Below, piece after piece: positions 18,415-28,206 of a stretch of DNA of 64,000 bases (positions are counted from its first letter, which is position 1; the number at the start of each line of letters is the position of its first letter). The notes under the pieces were generated by a model. It did not search any database. It was not told the DNA's origin and saw only the letters and a list, made by a program, of their open reading frames with translations. Position numbers and translations under genes: made by a program. The stretch comes from Thalassolituus oleivorans MIL-1. Its GTDB lineage: Bacteria; Pseudomonadota; Gammaproteobacteria; Pseudomonadales; Oceanobacteraceae. Where the stretch lies: contig NC_020888.1 in NCBI RefSeq assembly GCF_000355675.1, positions 2,959,501 to 3,023,500 on the forward strand, given 5' to 3'.

Positions 18415-20421
18415 ATGCTAGCCCGGCAAAAAGCCATGTTAGCAACCTTAGTTATCTGTGGTTTGATTATCGCATTAACCACAGTTGCCTATATCTTAGC
18501 GGCTGAACGTGTTGGTCGAGAGCAATTAGCACCCGAAATCAGCCGCACCTTTGCTGATTTATTGCAAGCTCAAGTCATGCAAAATGAAATAAAAGGCGTC
18601 GCTAAAGAACGTAAAAATGAAGAAGCGCAGCTGCATAAACTGCAAAGTTTAATGCATCGTATGACCCAGCATTATCAGGTCAATGAAATGGCGCTCTACA
18701 ACACCGAAGGACAGCGTGTTGCTCATAGCTTTTCACAAAATGAAACCTCATTACTCAGCACTAATTTAACTGCAACTTCCAGTAAGAAAAACATACATCG
18801 CTATCAATTGCGGGTGGCAGAACAACCTATGTCGTTGTTAATTAGCACCCAAGTATCATTACCAAATTTCTTTTACTTAGATACGTTAACCACGGCGCTA
18901 CTGGTCGTGACGATGTCGGCCTTACTGGTATTCTTTCTTTACGCTTTAACCCGAAATTGGCAACGTACCCCTTATCAAAACTTATTACATGACATTCGCA
19001 CCGCAACCCGTAATGATAATGACGAACGCATCACGATTAGTACGCAAGATCCAGATATTAAGCCTTTAGCCGAAGCACTAAACGATCTATTTTGGTTACG
19101 CAATCAGCGTACCCAGCATCTTAAAACAGCGCATCAGCAAGCTGAGAGAGCGCGTTTACGGGCCACTCGTTTATCAACTGAAACGCGGCAAATGAACGAA
19201 GATTTAGCCCGAGAAGTTTCTGTGCGTCGCGGCATTGAAGTACAACTTAAAAATACCAAGACACTACTTAACGGCATTTTAAATGCCATGCCATCCGCAC
19301 TGTTTGCACTCGATGCTCGTAATCGTATCGTACAGTGCAATCAGCAAGCCGGTGATTGGTTAAATAAAGAATATACTCAACTTGTTGGGCTGCCGTTATT
19401 GACCCTCGTACCTGAACTCGCTAACCAAAACATATTACCGAGTAGCCCAGCGGTAGCCGCTCGCATGGAAAAAATAGAGCGTTTAACGATTCAAAGCTTC
19501 GAAAGGCCTATGGTAACCGATGTACTCGCCTACCCTCTTCCTTATGGACAGCAAGCACGTGTCGTAATCCGTATTGATGATGTAAGTCAGCGTCAGCGTA
19601 TGGAAGAAATCATGGTGCAAACAGAAAAAATGATGACGGTAGGTGGATTAGCGGCAGGCATGGCGCATGAAATTAATAATCCGCTCGGTGCAATTTTGCA
19701 AAATCTACAGAATATTCGCCGTCGCCTACAACACAATTTGGTCGCTAACCAAAAAGTTGCAACGAAAGTCGGGTTACCCCTCGATAAGCTAGAAGAATAT
19801 TTAGAGCAAAGAGCCATTTATCAATTTTTCGATCATATCCAAGATGCCGGTGAGCGAGCGGCTCAAATCGTTGCTAATATGCTGCAATTCGCACGTAATG
19901 ATCACCTCCAAAAACGACCTGTAGATGTTCAAGAATTAATCGACACCACACTCACAATCGCCAGCAATGATCTATCTCTACGCCATATTGATGTCGAATT
20001 AGATAACACAACAACAATTCCTCAAGTTATTTGTGTACCCAGTGAAATTGAACAGGTGCTGCTAAATTTATTAAAGAATTCACAACAAGCCTTAGAGTCT
20101 TATGAGCCAGATCCTGCTGTAGAGCCGAAGTGGCGTCCGCGTGTGCGTATTCGTGCCAGCTGGGACGACGAACGAATTTGCATCACCATTGAAGACAACG
20201 GTCCAGGGATACCAAGTGATGTCGTCGCTCACATATTTGAACCCTTTTATACCACCAAGGAAGTTGGCCAAGGAACAGGGCTAGGGCTATCAGTGTCTTA
20301 CTTTATTGTCACCTCACACCATCAAGGCCAACTAAGATACCGTCCAATTACTGATGACCATGGCGCCTGCTTTGAACTCTGCTTACCGCATAACGATGGC
20401 CCTCATCGCTTACTGCTCTAG
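18415..20421 (+). CDS. Membrane-bound PAS sensor histidine kinase (orphan)
   Basis: A 668-residue sensor kinase. Membrane helices lie near residues 10-30 and 160-180, bracketing a periplasmic sensor; a coiled linker follows, then a PAS domain (about 283-395), a dimerisation domain with the phospho-accepting histidine in MAHEINNP (about residue 418) and an intact catalytic domain with LLNLLKNS, DNGPGIP and GTGLGLS. The dimerisation domain carries an insert of about 40 residues between its helices, as in a group of NtrB-like kinases. No response regulator gene is next to it. It begins 25 bases after panE. Confidence 0.9.
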   Translation: MLARQKAMLATLVICGLIIALTTVAYILAAERVGREQLAPEISRTFADLLQAQVMQNEIKGVAKERKNEEAQLHKLQSLMHRMTQHYQVNEMALYNTEGQRVAHSFSQNETSLLSTNLTATSSKKNIHRYQLRVAEQPMSLLISTQVSLPNFFYLDTLTTALLVVTMSALLVFFLYALTRNWQRTPYQNLLHDIRTATRNDNDERITISTQDPDIKPLAEALNDLFWLRNQRTQHLKTAHQQAERARLRATRLSTETRQMNEDLAREVSVRRGIEVQLKNTKTLLNGILNAMPSALFALDARNRIVQCNQQAGDWLNKEYTQLVGLPLLTLVPELANQNILPSSPAVAARMEKIERLTIQSFERPMVTDVLAYPLPYGQQARVVIRIDDVSQRQRMEEIMVQTEKMMTVGGLAAGMAHEINNPLGAILQNLQNIRRRLQHNLVANQKVATKVGLPLDKLEEYLEQRAIYQFFDHIQDAGERAAQIVANMLQFARNDHLQKRPVDVQELIDTTLTIASNDLSLRHIDVELDNTTTIPQVICVPSEIEQVLLNLLKNSQQALESYEPDPAVEPKWRPRVRIRASWDDERICITIEDNGPGIPSDVVAHIFEPFYTTKEVGQGTGLGLSVSYFIVTSHHQGQLRYRPITDDHGACFELCLPHNDGPHRLLL

Positions 20422-20452
20422 CCTACCCAACCTACCAATACCCGCTTCACCC

Positions 20453-20481
20453 TTGACCTAGAAGGTCTATACCGATAACCT
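20453..20481 (+). promoter_or_regulatory. Candidate promoter of the B12 leader
   Basis: TTGACC (20453-20458) and TAACCT (20476-20481) are separated by 17 bases and would start transcription near 20488, just where the riboswitch begins. Position fits better than the -10 match does. Confidence 0.4.
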
Positions 20482-20487
20482 GCGCGC

Positions 20488-20690
20488 AATTCAGGTGCCC
20501 AACCTCAACACGTTGGGTTAAACGGGAAGACTGGTAAGTTGTTGCAACAGAGCGACAGCAAATCCAGCGCTGCCCCCGCAACGGTGATCGGTCATACCGT
20601 CGACAATCTGCCACTGTGCATAGCATGGGAAGGCGTCGATGGTGAGTATAAACTCAGACCGTAAGCCCGGATACCGGCCTGAGTTGCACA
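20488..20690 (+). ncRNA. Cobalamin riboswitch
   Basis: The conserved elements of the B12 aptamer occur in order: AACGGGAA (20520-20527), GCTGCCCCCGCAACGG (starting about 20569), GCCACTG (20610-20616), GGGAAGGC (20627-20634) and the B12 box GCCCGGATACCGGC (20665-20678). It lies in the leader of the btuB-like receptor, 130 bases before the start codon. Ligand binding is expected to shut off expression when cobalamin is plentiful. The expression platform is not obvious; no T-run terminator is present, so control at ribosome access is more likely. Confidence 0.95.
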
Positions 20691-20821
20691 TGTACAAGTA
20701 TTGCGGTGGGCAGTACGGGTAATGGTCACGCCCTGACTGAATACTGCAACCAGCATAGTTCAGGTCGAACGCCACATCCCAATTATTCCCCGCCGATTGG
20801 TCCTTACCTTTCGGAACTCAA

Positions 20822-22585
20822 ATGAAAAAATTATTGATTTTATCCGTTGCTTTGGCAACACCAGCATTTGCTCAACAGCTCGACACTCAAACGACGATTG
20901 CCAGTCGTGTTGCCGAAAATGCAATTAATCCTGCGCAAGTGGTTTTATTTGATCGCGCTGACATTGAAGCCTCAAATGCTCAAACGCTAACCGATCTATT
21001 AGCCACTCAGGCAGGATTTCAGTTTTCTAAAACCGGTGGTGTTGCGCAAGCGAGTAACCTCTACATCAATGGTCTAGACAGTAAGCAGATCGTTTTCTTA
21101 ATTAACGGTCAACGCATCGGCTCGGCAACTGCGGGCACAACCGAATTTCAATTAATTCCTCTAGAACAAATTGAACGCGTAGAAATCATCAAAGGCTCAC
21201 GAGCTTCTATTTATGGCGCCGATGCACAAGGCGGTGTAATTAATCTTATTACTCGCCAAGATGTGCCGAGCACGACCATTAATACCGCAATTGGTACAGA
21301 TGAAACTCGTCAGATCGGTGTGCGCAGCGCGGCTAAACTGGGCGATACCAGCGTGTATATCAGCGCCTTGCACAATGCAGCAAGAGGCTATGATATCAAA
21401 GAAAACAGCGATACCGATGCCGACGGCTACGAACGCAACGGCGTTACCGCAGGCGTTAGCTATCAATTTACAGACGCCCAATCCGCGGGCCTAGACTTAC
21501 AAGCGAATAAAGGCAATTACCAATACGACAGCAGTTTTGGTGGCGACGAAGCCGATTTTGATAATCGTGTAATTTCCGCCTTTTACCAGCTACAAACGAC
21601 TCGTGCTGACGTGCGTCTACAAGCAGGAAAAAGCTTAGATAAAAGCTGGAATTTCGGCCAAGGTATTTCTCGCTCCAGCGCCGATTTATTCTCGACCGAG
21701 CAAGACAGCTTGGATCTAACTGGTTTAATTCGCATTAATCCTAAGCATGCTGTTTTAATTGGTGCCGATTATCGCAAAAGCGATGTCAGTGCTAGCGACA
21801 CCGCATACGACGAAACCAGCATTAGTACTCAAGGCGGGTATTTAGGTTATCGATTCCACGGTGAAAATATCGTTTTAGAAACGGGCAGTCGCTACGATGA
21901 TGATGAGCAATATGGTGATTTTTGGTCATTTAATACCAATGCTGTTTTGAACTTTAGCAATGGCGATAGCTTGGCGTTGGGGCAAGCAACTGCTTTCCGT
22001 GCTCCAACGTTTAACGAGCTATATTATCCTAGCTATGGCAATCCGGATTTAAGTATAGAACGTTCTCGCATTTGGAATATTGATTACACTTTACCATTGG
22101 TTGATGGCAGCCTACTGATTAGCGGTCAACGAGCATTATTTACCGATCAAATTGATTCAACACCAAGAAACATCGGTCACTCTGAGATCAATTCTTTAAC
22201 AATTACTTGGGAGCAACACTGGAGCCGTGCATTTTCTAGTCGTTTAATTCAAGAGTGGTTAGATGCACAAGACCTCGATAACGATCGCCGTTTAGCACGT
22301 CGCGCCCCACGCGTTAGCAAAGCGATTGTGAGCTATCAAGCGAACCGCTGGGATGCCAATATCGAAGGCAGTTATCATCAGCGCAGTGTTGAATACACTT
22401 GGATGGGTGATAGCATTCCGTTAGCAAGCTACAGTGTATTCAACGTAAATACGAACTATCAGGTCAACAGCCAATTAAGCCTAGGCTTGCGTATAGAAAA
22501 CCTACTAAATCATGACTATAGCACTGCCAATGGCTATATTGCCGAAGGTCGCTACGCACAATTAAGTGGTCGTTTTCAGTTTTAA
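20822..22585 (+). CDS. btuB: Vitamin B12 TonB-dependent receptor BtuB
   Basis: A 587-residue TonB-dependent outer-membrane transporter for cobalamins. A signal peptide ends at AFA/QQ (residue 17-18), the plug domain includes LTDLLATQAGFQFSKTGG and INGLDSKQIVFLINGQRIG, and the barrel ends in a terminal phenylalanine (SGRFQF), as required for assembly. Length is close to E. coli BtuB (about 594). The cobalamin riboswitch upstream and the adenosyltransferase downstream make the substrate assignment strong. No btuCDF genes are in the window. Confidence 0.93.
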   Translation: MKKLLILSVALATPAFAQQLDTQTTIASRVAENAINPAQVVLFDRADIEASNAQTLTDLLATQAGFQFSKTGGVAQASNLYINGLDSKQIVFLINGQRIGSATAGTTEFQLIPLEQIERVEIIKGSRASIYGADAQGGVINLITRQDVPSTTINTAIGTDETRQIGVRSAAKLGDTSVYISALHNAARGYDIKENSDTDADGYERNGVTAGVSYQFTDAQSAGLDLQANKGNYQYDSSFGGDEADFDNRVISAFYQLQTTRADVRLQAGKSLDKSWNFGQGISRSSADLFSTEQDSLDLTGLIRINPKHAVLIGADYRKSDVSASDTAYDETSISTQGGYLGYRFHGENIVLETGSRYDDDEQYGDFWSFNTNAVLNFSNGDSLALGQATAFRAPTFNELYYPSYGNPDLSIERSRIWNIDYTLPLVDGSLLISGQRALFTDQIDSTPRNIGHSEINSLTITWEQHWSRAFSSRLIQEWLDAQDLDNDRRLARRAPRVSKAIVSYQANRWDANIEGSYHQRSVEYTWMGDSIPLASYSVFNVNTNYQVNSQLSLGLRIENLLNHDYSTANGYIAEGRYAQLSGRFQF

Positions 22586-22601
22586 TTAAAGAGCACACAT
22601 C

Positions 22602-23174
22602 ATGGGAAATAGACTGTCACGTATTACGACTAAAACCGGCGACAAAGGCGAGACAGGCCTTGGTGATGGCAGCCGTATCAGCAAAAGTAGTCAGCGCATT
22701 CACTGCATTGGCGACGTTGATGAGTTGAACTCATGGGTGGGGATGCTACGTGCATCCCTATCGAATGACGATGGTCTACAGCCCATGCTAGATCAAATTC
22801 AGCACGATTTATTTGATTTGGGCGGCGAATTAGCAGTTCCCGGTTATAACGCTCTACACAGTGTGTTAATTGATGATTTAGAAGATTATCTTGAAGAGCT
22901 CAACGATGACTTACCGCCGTTAAAGGATTTTATCTTACCGGGGGGAAGTGAAAGTGCATCACGCTGCCATATGGCTAGAACCGTGTGCCGCCGCGCTGAA
23001 CGTAATATGGTTGTTTTACTCGAAGCCAAACACTCAGATAACGACATTAATCTACTGGGCTTACAGTACTTAAATCGTCTATCTGATCTGTTATTCGTTT
23101 TGGCTCGGGTGTTAGCCCGCCGTGAAGGCGGTCAAGAAGTGCTTTGGAAAACACGTCATCAGCGTGAATCGTAA
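22602..23174 (+). CDS. PduO-type ATP:cob(I)alamin adenosyltransferase
   Basis: A 190-residue PduO-type enzyme that transfers adenosyl from ATP to cob(I)alamin. The N-terminal ATP site TKTGDKGETGLGDGSR (about residues 10-25) and the C-terminal motifs CRRAERNMV and QYLNRLSDLLFVLAR are intact. It starts 16 bases after btuB, so uptake and activation of B12 are co-transcribed under the same riboswitch. This type is unrelated in fold to CobA/BtuR. Confidence 0.93.
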   Translation: MGNRLSRITTKTGDKGETGLGDGSRISKSSQRIHCIGDVDELNSWVGMLRASLSNDDGLQPMLDQIQHDLFDLGGELAVPGYNALHSVLIDDLEDYLEELNDDLPPLKDFILPGGSESASRCHMARTVCRRAERNMVVLLEAKHSDNDINLLGLQYLNRLSDLLFVLARVLARREGGQEVLWKTRHQRES

Positions 23175-23179
23175 CAAGA

Positions 23180-23213
23180 AGCCGCAATAACTTATGGTAT
23201 TGCGGCTGTTTTT
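23180..23213 (+). terminator. Terminator of the btuB operon
   Basis: AGCCGCAATA (23180-23189) pairs perfectly with TATTGCGGCT (23198-23207), loop of eight bases, followed by GTTTTT. The stop codon of the convergent slt gene lies inside the loop, so the hairpin doubles as the end of that gene. Confidence 0.9.
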
Positions 23214-25138
23214 GATGGGCCTGTATCGTTTTTCGACAAGTATTGAGTAATCCCTCTCTCTGATGGTTCAAGAACTGAAATCACCTCATCGCCATCCAAA
23301 CTTTCAAAAATCACCCGATATGTAAGAACTGCTTTCACATAATCACGGGTTTCACGATAAGAGATACTTTCGATAAACTGATCGAACGAGCCATTAGATT
23401 CAGCTAACCAGCGATCGGTACGATTAGGGCCTGCGTTGTAACCTGCTAAAGTGGCGATCACATTTCCGTCGTATTTCTCCAATAGTGTCTGCACATAGGA
23501 GCTGGCGAGTTGTACATTCATCTCCTGATCAAATAACTGATCGCCATGACGATAAGGGACATCTTGCTGACGTCCTACTTGCTTAGCGGTGCTTGGCATC
23601 ATTTGCATTAAGCCTCGCGCTCCAACCGGAGACACAGCATCTTTATTAAAAGCGCTCTCACGACGAGCTATGGCCATTAACAAGATAGGATCTACTCCGC
23701 GCTCATCCGCCCACTGGGTAAATAATTCTTTATACGCAGGCGGGAAACGATGAGCAACATAATCCCAATGGCGACCCAGTATCGTGGCCTGCACCGATAA
23801 GCCATACCATTCGTTTTTAAGCGCGTATTCGGCGAATAAGCCCGATTTAGCGGGTGAGCTATTAATCAAATAACTCCACTCATCCATCGCCAAACCATGC
23901 TCATTAATAGCCCATAAAGCACTAATGCGCTGAATCGCGGGGAATGAATCAATTGCCAGTAAATCCTTATCGTTGACTTGCGGTGCTGCACTATTTAAAG
24001 CGTAAGGTAACGAAGATTTTTCAGCGGCTAAAAAACCATAGAAATCGCGTTGGGTTGCGGCAATTTTATAAGCAGCGTCAGCTTTCACCTGATCACCCAA
24101 CTGTTCAAATGCACGTGCACGCCAATACTGATAATAACTATTATCAGTAGCCATTCCTCGAACACTTTCTGTCCAATACAAAACGGTATGCCATTTTGAA
24201 GCCACGATAGCTTCGCGTAAAACTGGCTCAATCCAATCAGCATTACCCGCTTCAATTAAGCGCAAATACGTATTTTCATCACGTTGATCCGCAGGAAGTT
24301 TATAACTGTTACGCGCCAAGGCCTTATTGACGACAGCGATATCGTTCTCGTTCATCGCATATTTCGACTTTACTTTCGGCCATAAAACTTGAGCTTCATG
24401 TATCTTTTTATTGGCAAGATTCACCATTACTGCGGTTACTAACGGCGAAACTTCAATTCTATTGCTTACTTTTTGCGGCAAATCTAACAGCGCATTAGGA
24501 TTCTGAATGATCGTTTTGAGATATGAGCGAGTGGGCGTCCAGCTATCGTCCGTCAGTTTGCGTGCTACATATTTAGCTAAACGGGTATTGCCATTTTCTA
24601 GGCTAAGTAAAGCACGCTGCCAGATCATGTGATTATCGATTTCACCGCGGCTTATCATCGCTTTAAATAAATCATCACACTCATCTGGCAAAGGCTTGCC
24701 ATGTAACCAAAGAGAGCGGCCGCCTTCAAATGCTAATGCTTGGTCTGATATGAGTTGTGCGCGGTAGTATATGCAACGCCCTGCCACATCGGCTGGCGCT
24801 TTAGAATTTAGAGCAACCACAGCATCCCACTTACGTGCTTTACCGTAAGCGCTGGTCGCGTGCTTTTTTAGCCAACCATATAACGGCGTATCAGGATAGG
24901 TTTCAGCAAATTGCTGAATGGCTTCAGGCGATAATTTTGGCAGTTGTGATTTGAGGCGATGAAACTCAATATAGGGCGCAAGTACGTGCTGCTGCACCTC
25001 AGCATCCACATGACTCCACTTGCCTTTACGTGCAGATTCAAACGACTGTTTGAACTCTTCGTTGCTAAGCCCCCAACTAAGGCCACACGAAGTAATGGCC
25101 CAAATAGAAATCAACACTCGAATAAAGCGAATACCCAT
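23192..25138 (-). CDS. slt: Soluble lytic murein transglycosylase (Slt70 type)
   Basis: A 648-residue periplasmic transglycosylase that cleaves the MurNAc-GlcNAc bond and forms 1,6-anhydromuropeptides. A signal peptide is present at the N terminus, the superhelical repeat domain covers about residues 30-450, and the lysozyme-like SLT domain follows with the catalytic glutamate in ARRESAFNKDAVSP and the usual GARGLMQMMPSTA and YNAG motifs. The length matches E. coli Slt70 (645). It is convergent with the B12 operon. Confidence 0.95.
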   Translation of the reverse strand: MGIRFIRVLISIWAITSCGLSWGLSNEEFKQSFESARKGKWSHVDAEVQQHVLAPYIEFHRLKSQLPKLSPEAIQQFAETYPDTPLYGWLKKHATSAYGKARKWDAVVALNSKAPADVAGRCIYYRAQLISDQALAFEGGRSLWLHGKPLPDECDDLFKAMISRGEIDNHMIWQRALLSLENGNTRLAKYVARKLTDDSWTPTRSYLKTIIQNPNALLDLPQKVSNRIEVSPLVTAVMVNLANKKIHEAQVLWPKVKSKYAMNENDIAVVNKALARNSYKLPADQRDENTYLRLIEAGNADWIEPVLREAIVASKWHTVLYWTESVRGMATDNSYYQYWRARAFEQLGDQVKADAAYKIAATQRDFYGFLAAEKSSLPYALNSAAPQVNDKDLLAIDSFPAIQRISALWAINEHGLAMDEWSYLINSSPAKSGLFAEYALKNEWYGLSVQATILGRHWDYVAHRFPPAYKELFTQWADERGVDPILLMAIARRESAFNKDAVSPVGARGLMQMMPSTAKQVGRQQDVPYRHGDQLFDQEMNVQLASSYVQTLLEKYDGNVIATLAGYNAGPNRTDRWLAESNGSFDQFIESISYRETRDYVKAVLTYRVIFESLDGDEVISVLEPSERGITQYLSKNDTGPSKTAAIP

Positions 25139-25400
25139 ATAACCTGCTGATAAATAAAACGGCTAGTAGCATCATAAGCATAGCGCTTACTAATAGAAAC
25201 ACATCGGTGAAATAAGATTAAATTTAGTTAGACCCAACAGGGCAAAGTTGACCACAAGTCCCGTACACAAGAAAGACACAAATTGAAAACGTGACAAACT
25301 TCACGATTGACCCACAAGATCAAAATAACACTATACAAGCCAGCAGCATGAACACTAGAGTAGCAAGCTCACTAATAACTTTATTAACAAAAAGTGGCAT

Positions 25401-26627
25401 ATGCTGTTCTACCATAGGATCAACTTGCGGTTACATTGGAAAGACGCAGGTTCCCGTTTCCTCAAAACTGCGCTACTCAGCATAACGACAACCACCTTCT
25501 TATTTTTAGTCGGATGTGGCGGTGCCAGCTCAACTTCCGAGTCGCTCACCGATACAAACGGCGATCCCCAAGAACACTCCCCCGATACAAACACTGAAAA
25601 CACTAAGCCGGAGCCAGCAACAGAAGACGTCGCTGATTCCAGCACTGATGATCCAGCTATCGAAGAAACCACTTATCAAATCGCAGGAACATACTGCAGC
25701 TGCGGCCTAACGAGCGAAAAAGCATCGTCAATCAATCGTGATACCGAAGGCTTAGACTACTTAGATGGTGTATTGGTGCGTATTTCTTGGACAGACTTGA
25801 ATCCTCAAGTAGGTATCTATGATTGGTCATATATCGACGAGCAAATCGAATACGCCGAAGCGCGTGGCATAAAGATCACATTAGCGATTATGAATGGTCC
25901 ATATGCTCCTAAATGGCTAGCCGACGAAGGCGCTACCTTTATTGATTATGTGATACGCAACGATAGTCGTAGCCTTCCCTTACCTTGGGATGACGTTTAC
26001 TTAAGTTACTATAAAGAATTTATAGCAGCCTTAGGTGAGCACTATAAAGATTCCAATACAATTGCGCTAATTCATATGACCAACGCCACAACCAATGGCT
26101 TTGAAATGCAATACAACTTCTCGACGGAAACAGAAGCTGAGTTTCAAAATGCTGGCTACAGCGAAAGCGCTTTAATCGATTCATGGAAAGGTGTCGTAGA
26201 TGCCTTTGCCACAGCCTTCCCAACCACACCAATCGATCTTGAAGTTCACCCCGTATTTTTCAGTGATGAGGTCCCCAATGAAGTGGTCGATTATGGGCTG
26301 AAAATATATGGAAAACGATTTGGTGTATTCGCCGCTTGGTGGAGTGAACATAATGCACTGAACGTTTACACCGGTGCATATTCGTTAATTCAACGAGCTC
26401 AACAAGAGAGCTTTGCTTCTCTACAAATGGTCGGCGCTGTTAATAACGATATCGGCTCAAGCTCACTCACAACAGACGAGTTTACAGCGGCACTTGAGTT
26501 GGCCATTAGCAATGGAATCTACTACATCGAGGTCTGGAATGCGGATCTGATCAATAGCGATTTAGACGTTTTAATACTTGCACACGATACGGCCATAGAA
26601 AATTATAAAGCCTCATTGGCAGAATAA
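25401..26627 (+). CDS. Putative glycoside-hydrolase-like lipoprotein
   Basis: A 408-residue predicted lipoprotein. A rather long N-terminal stretch leads to the lipobox LVGCGG (about residues 36-41), then an acidic Ser/Thr/Asp/Glu-rich linker (about 42-90). The mature domain looks like a TIM-barrel glycosidase: GVLVRISWTDLNPQVGIYDWSYID resembles the DGVxxRxxWxxLEPxxGxYDWxxID segment of GH42/GH5-type barrels. The acid/base pair (Asn-Glu) is not obvious; TNGFEM near the middle and IYYIEVWN near the end are the best candidates. No recognisable carbohydrate genes flank it, so substrate is unknown. The ATG at 25401 has no convincing ribosome site. Confidence 0.6.
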   Translation: MLFYHRINLRLHWKDAGSRFLKTALLSITTTTFLFLVGCGGASSTSESLTDTNGDPQEHSPDTNTENTKPEPATEDVADSSTDDPAIEETTYQIAGTYCSCGLTSEKASSINRDTEGLDYLDGVLVRISWTDLNPQVGIYDWSYIDEQIEYAEARGIKITLAIMNGPYAPKWLADEGATFIDYVIRNDSRSLPLPWDDVYLSYYKEFIAALGEHYKDSNTIALIHMTNATTNGFEMQYNFSTETEAEFQNAGYSESALIDSWKGVVDAFATAFPTTPIDLEVHPVFFSDEVPNEVVDYGLKIYGKRFGVFAAWWSEHNALNVYTGAYSLIQRAQQESFASLQMVGAVNNDIGSSSLTTDEFTAALELAISNGIYYIEVWNADLINSDLDVLILAHDTAIENYKASLAE

Positions 26628-26945
26628 GCTTTTTTAACGCCACCTCATATTTAGTTAGCCTCTAATATTTCCCCCTATAAATTAAGTGCAACTTAAACAC
26701 CAATCTCAAGCAATGGAAGTCTTTTAGTAAAGATATCAATAACAATCTATTGGCATTTCACAATAATCGATACGAAAACCGTCCAAAAAATGCGATTTTC
26801 TCGAAATCGACTACAATTTTATTCTTACTTTGCTAACTGTTAACGCATATAAATACTTTCAAGCAATGACATTACAGACAAAGATACCGTTTGTAGTGAC
26901 TATTGGATCAATAAATATTACAGTTGTGTGAATAACTATAAAAAC
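26628..26945. other. AT-rich intergenic region before the desaturase
   Basis: This 318-base stretch has no supportable gene. It holds a palindrome, CGATTT (26793-26798) and AAATCG (26804-26809) around a five-base centre, which could be an operator for the desaturase. I see no clear sigma-70 promoter or terminator. Confidence 0.5.
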
Positions 26946-28121
26946 ATGGAATTAATAACAAAAATGGCTAGTGAACAAGACGTGGATACGCTAAAGCTGA
27001 AAGAGCAAAAAAACTCTCTCATTGCCGATTACGCAGTACGCAAAAATAGTAAAGCACTACTTCAAACGCTAACTACGATCATTCCCTATTTCATACTTTT
27101 TTATACTGCCATAGCAGCTCTATCAATATCCTACTGGCTATCTGCCGCAATAACGGCCGTACTTGTTCTTTTTATTTTACGCGTCTTCGTCATCATGCAT
27201 GACTGTGGCCATAACTGCTTGTACGAAAAGCCAAGAGGTAATGCAATTACCGGTTTTATTCTTGGCGTAATGTGTGGTGTTCCTCAGTTTGTTTGGTCAA
27301 AGCACCACGATTATCATCATGCTACTAATGGCAATTGGGAAAAATATCGTGGCCCACTTGCAGTACTATCCGCATCCGAATACGAAAAATTGACATCCAA
27401 ACAACGTAAGTCTTATGCACGGGCAAGAAAGCTTTTCATGGGGCCAATTGCGGGATTTTTATACTTCATATTCAATCCGCGTTTTAATTGGTTAAAAGGC
27501 AACGTCCAATTAATACGTTTTATTATTAAAGAAAAAATCGCTAACAAAAATCAGTCTTTAAAAGATATTAGCGCTAAATTCGAAACACGCTCTTGGGGCG
27601 ATTGGCAAGAATATCGCCACATGACGGCTAACAACCTCACACTGTTCTGCGCTTGGGCATTCGCCATTAGCTATTTTGGTGCAATACCTTTCTTTACCAT
27701 CTATACGATTGCCCTATCTCTTGCTGGTGCTTTAGGTATTATTTTATTTACCGTGCAGCACAACTTTGAAAATTCATATGCCGCAGATACTCAACACTGG
27801 GATTACTTTGCTGCAGCTATCCATGGCACTAGCTTTTTACAACTACCTCGTTGGTTAAATTGGTTTACCGCGGATATCGCCTATCACCACATTCATCATT
27901 TATCGGCACGTATTCCAAATTACAACTTAGTGGCATGCCATAATCGGCATAAAGATTTATTTAACAATGTACCTCGGCTAAGTCTTTTCGATATACCGGG
28001 CGCATTCAAATATGTTATCTGGGATGAGAAACAACAGACATTAATAACCGCTAAGCAGTTTTCACAGAGCTACAGCCGCCAGCCCACAAGATCGTCCGCA
28101 CACTTGGCTAGTGCAAACTAG
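26946..28121 (+). CDS. Membrane fatty-acid desaturase
   Basis: A membrane-bound di-iron acyl desaturase. The three histidine boxes are intact: HDCGH early, HHDYHH next, and HHIHH near the C terminus. Hydrophobic helices flank them in the usual pattern. The family introduces double bonds into acyl lipids (omega-6/delta-12-like subgroup by general look; exact position unknown). The start is uncertain: GTG at 26928, ATG at 26946 and ATG at 26964 are all in frame and none has a good ribosome site. The gene is AT-richer than most of the window. Confidence 0.88.
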   Translation: MELITKMASEQDVDTLKLKEQKNSLIADYAVRKNSKALLQTLTTIIPYFILFYTAIAALSISYWLSAAITAVLVLFILRVFVIMHDCGHNCLYEKPRGNAITGFILGVMCGVPQFVWSKHHDYHHATNGNWEKYRGPLAVLSASEYEKLTSKQRKSYARARKLFMGPIAGFLYFIFNPRFNWLKGNVQLIRFIIKEKIANKNQSLKDISAKFETRSWGDWQEYRHMTANNLTLFCAWAFAISYFGAIPFFTIYTIALSLAGALGIILFTVQHNFENSYAADTQHWDYFAAAIHGTSFLQLPRWLNWFTADIAYHHIHHLSARIPNYNLVACHNRHKDLFNNVPRLSLFDIPGAFKYVIWDEKQQTLITAKQFSQSYSRQPTRSSAHLASAN

Positions 28122-28160
28122 TTCGGCAGCGACAGCGACTTAGTAACAAATACTACCCAT

Positions 28161-28189
28161 AAAAAAACCGAGCATAGCTCGGTTTTTTT
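28161..28189. terminator. Bidirectional terminator between desaturase and grxD
   Basis: CCGAGC (28168-28173) and GCTCGG (28177-28182) form a stem with an ATA loop, flanked by seven A and seven T residues, so it works for the desaturase on the plus strand and grxD on the minus strand. Confidence 0.93.
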
Positions 28190-28206
28190 GGCTCAAAAGC
28201 AACGAC

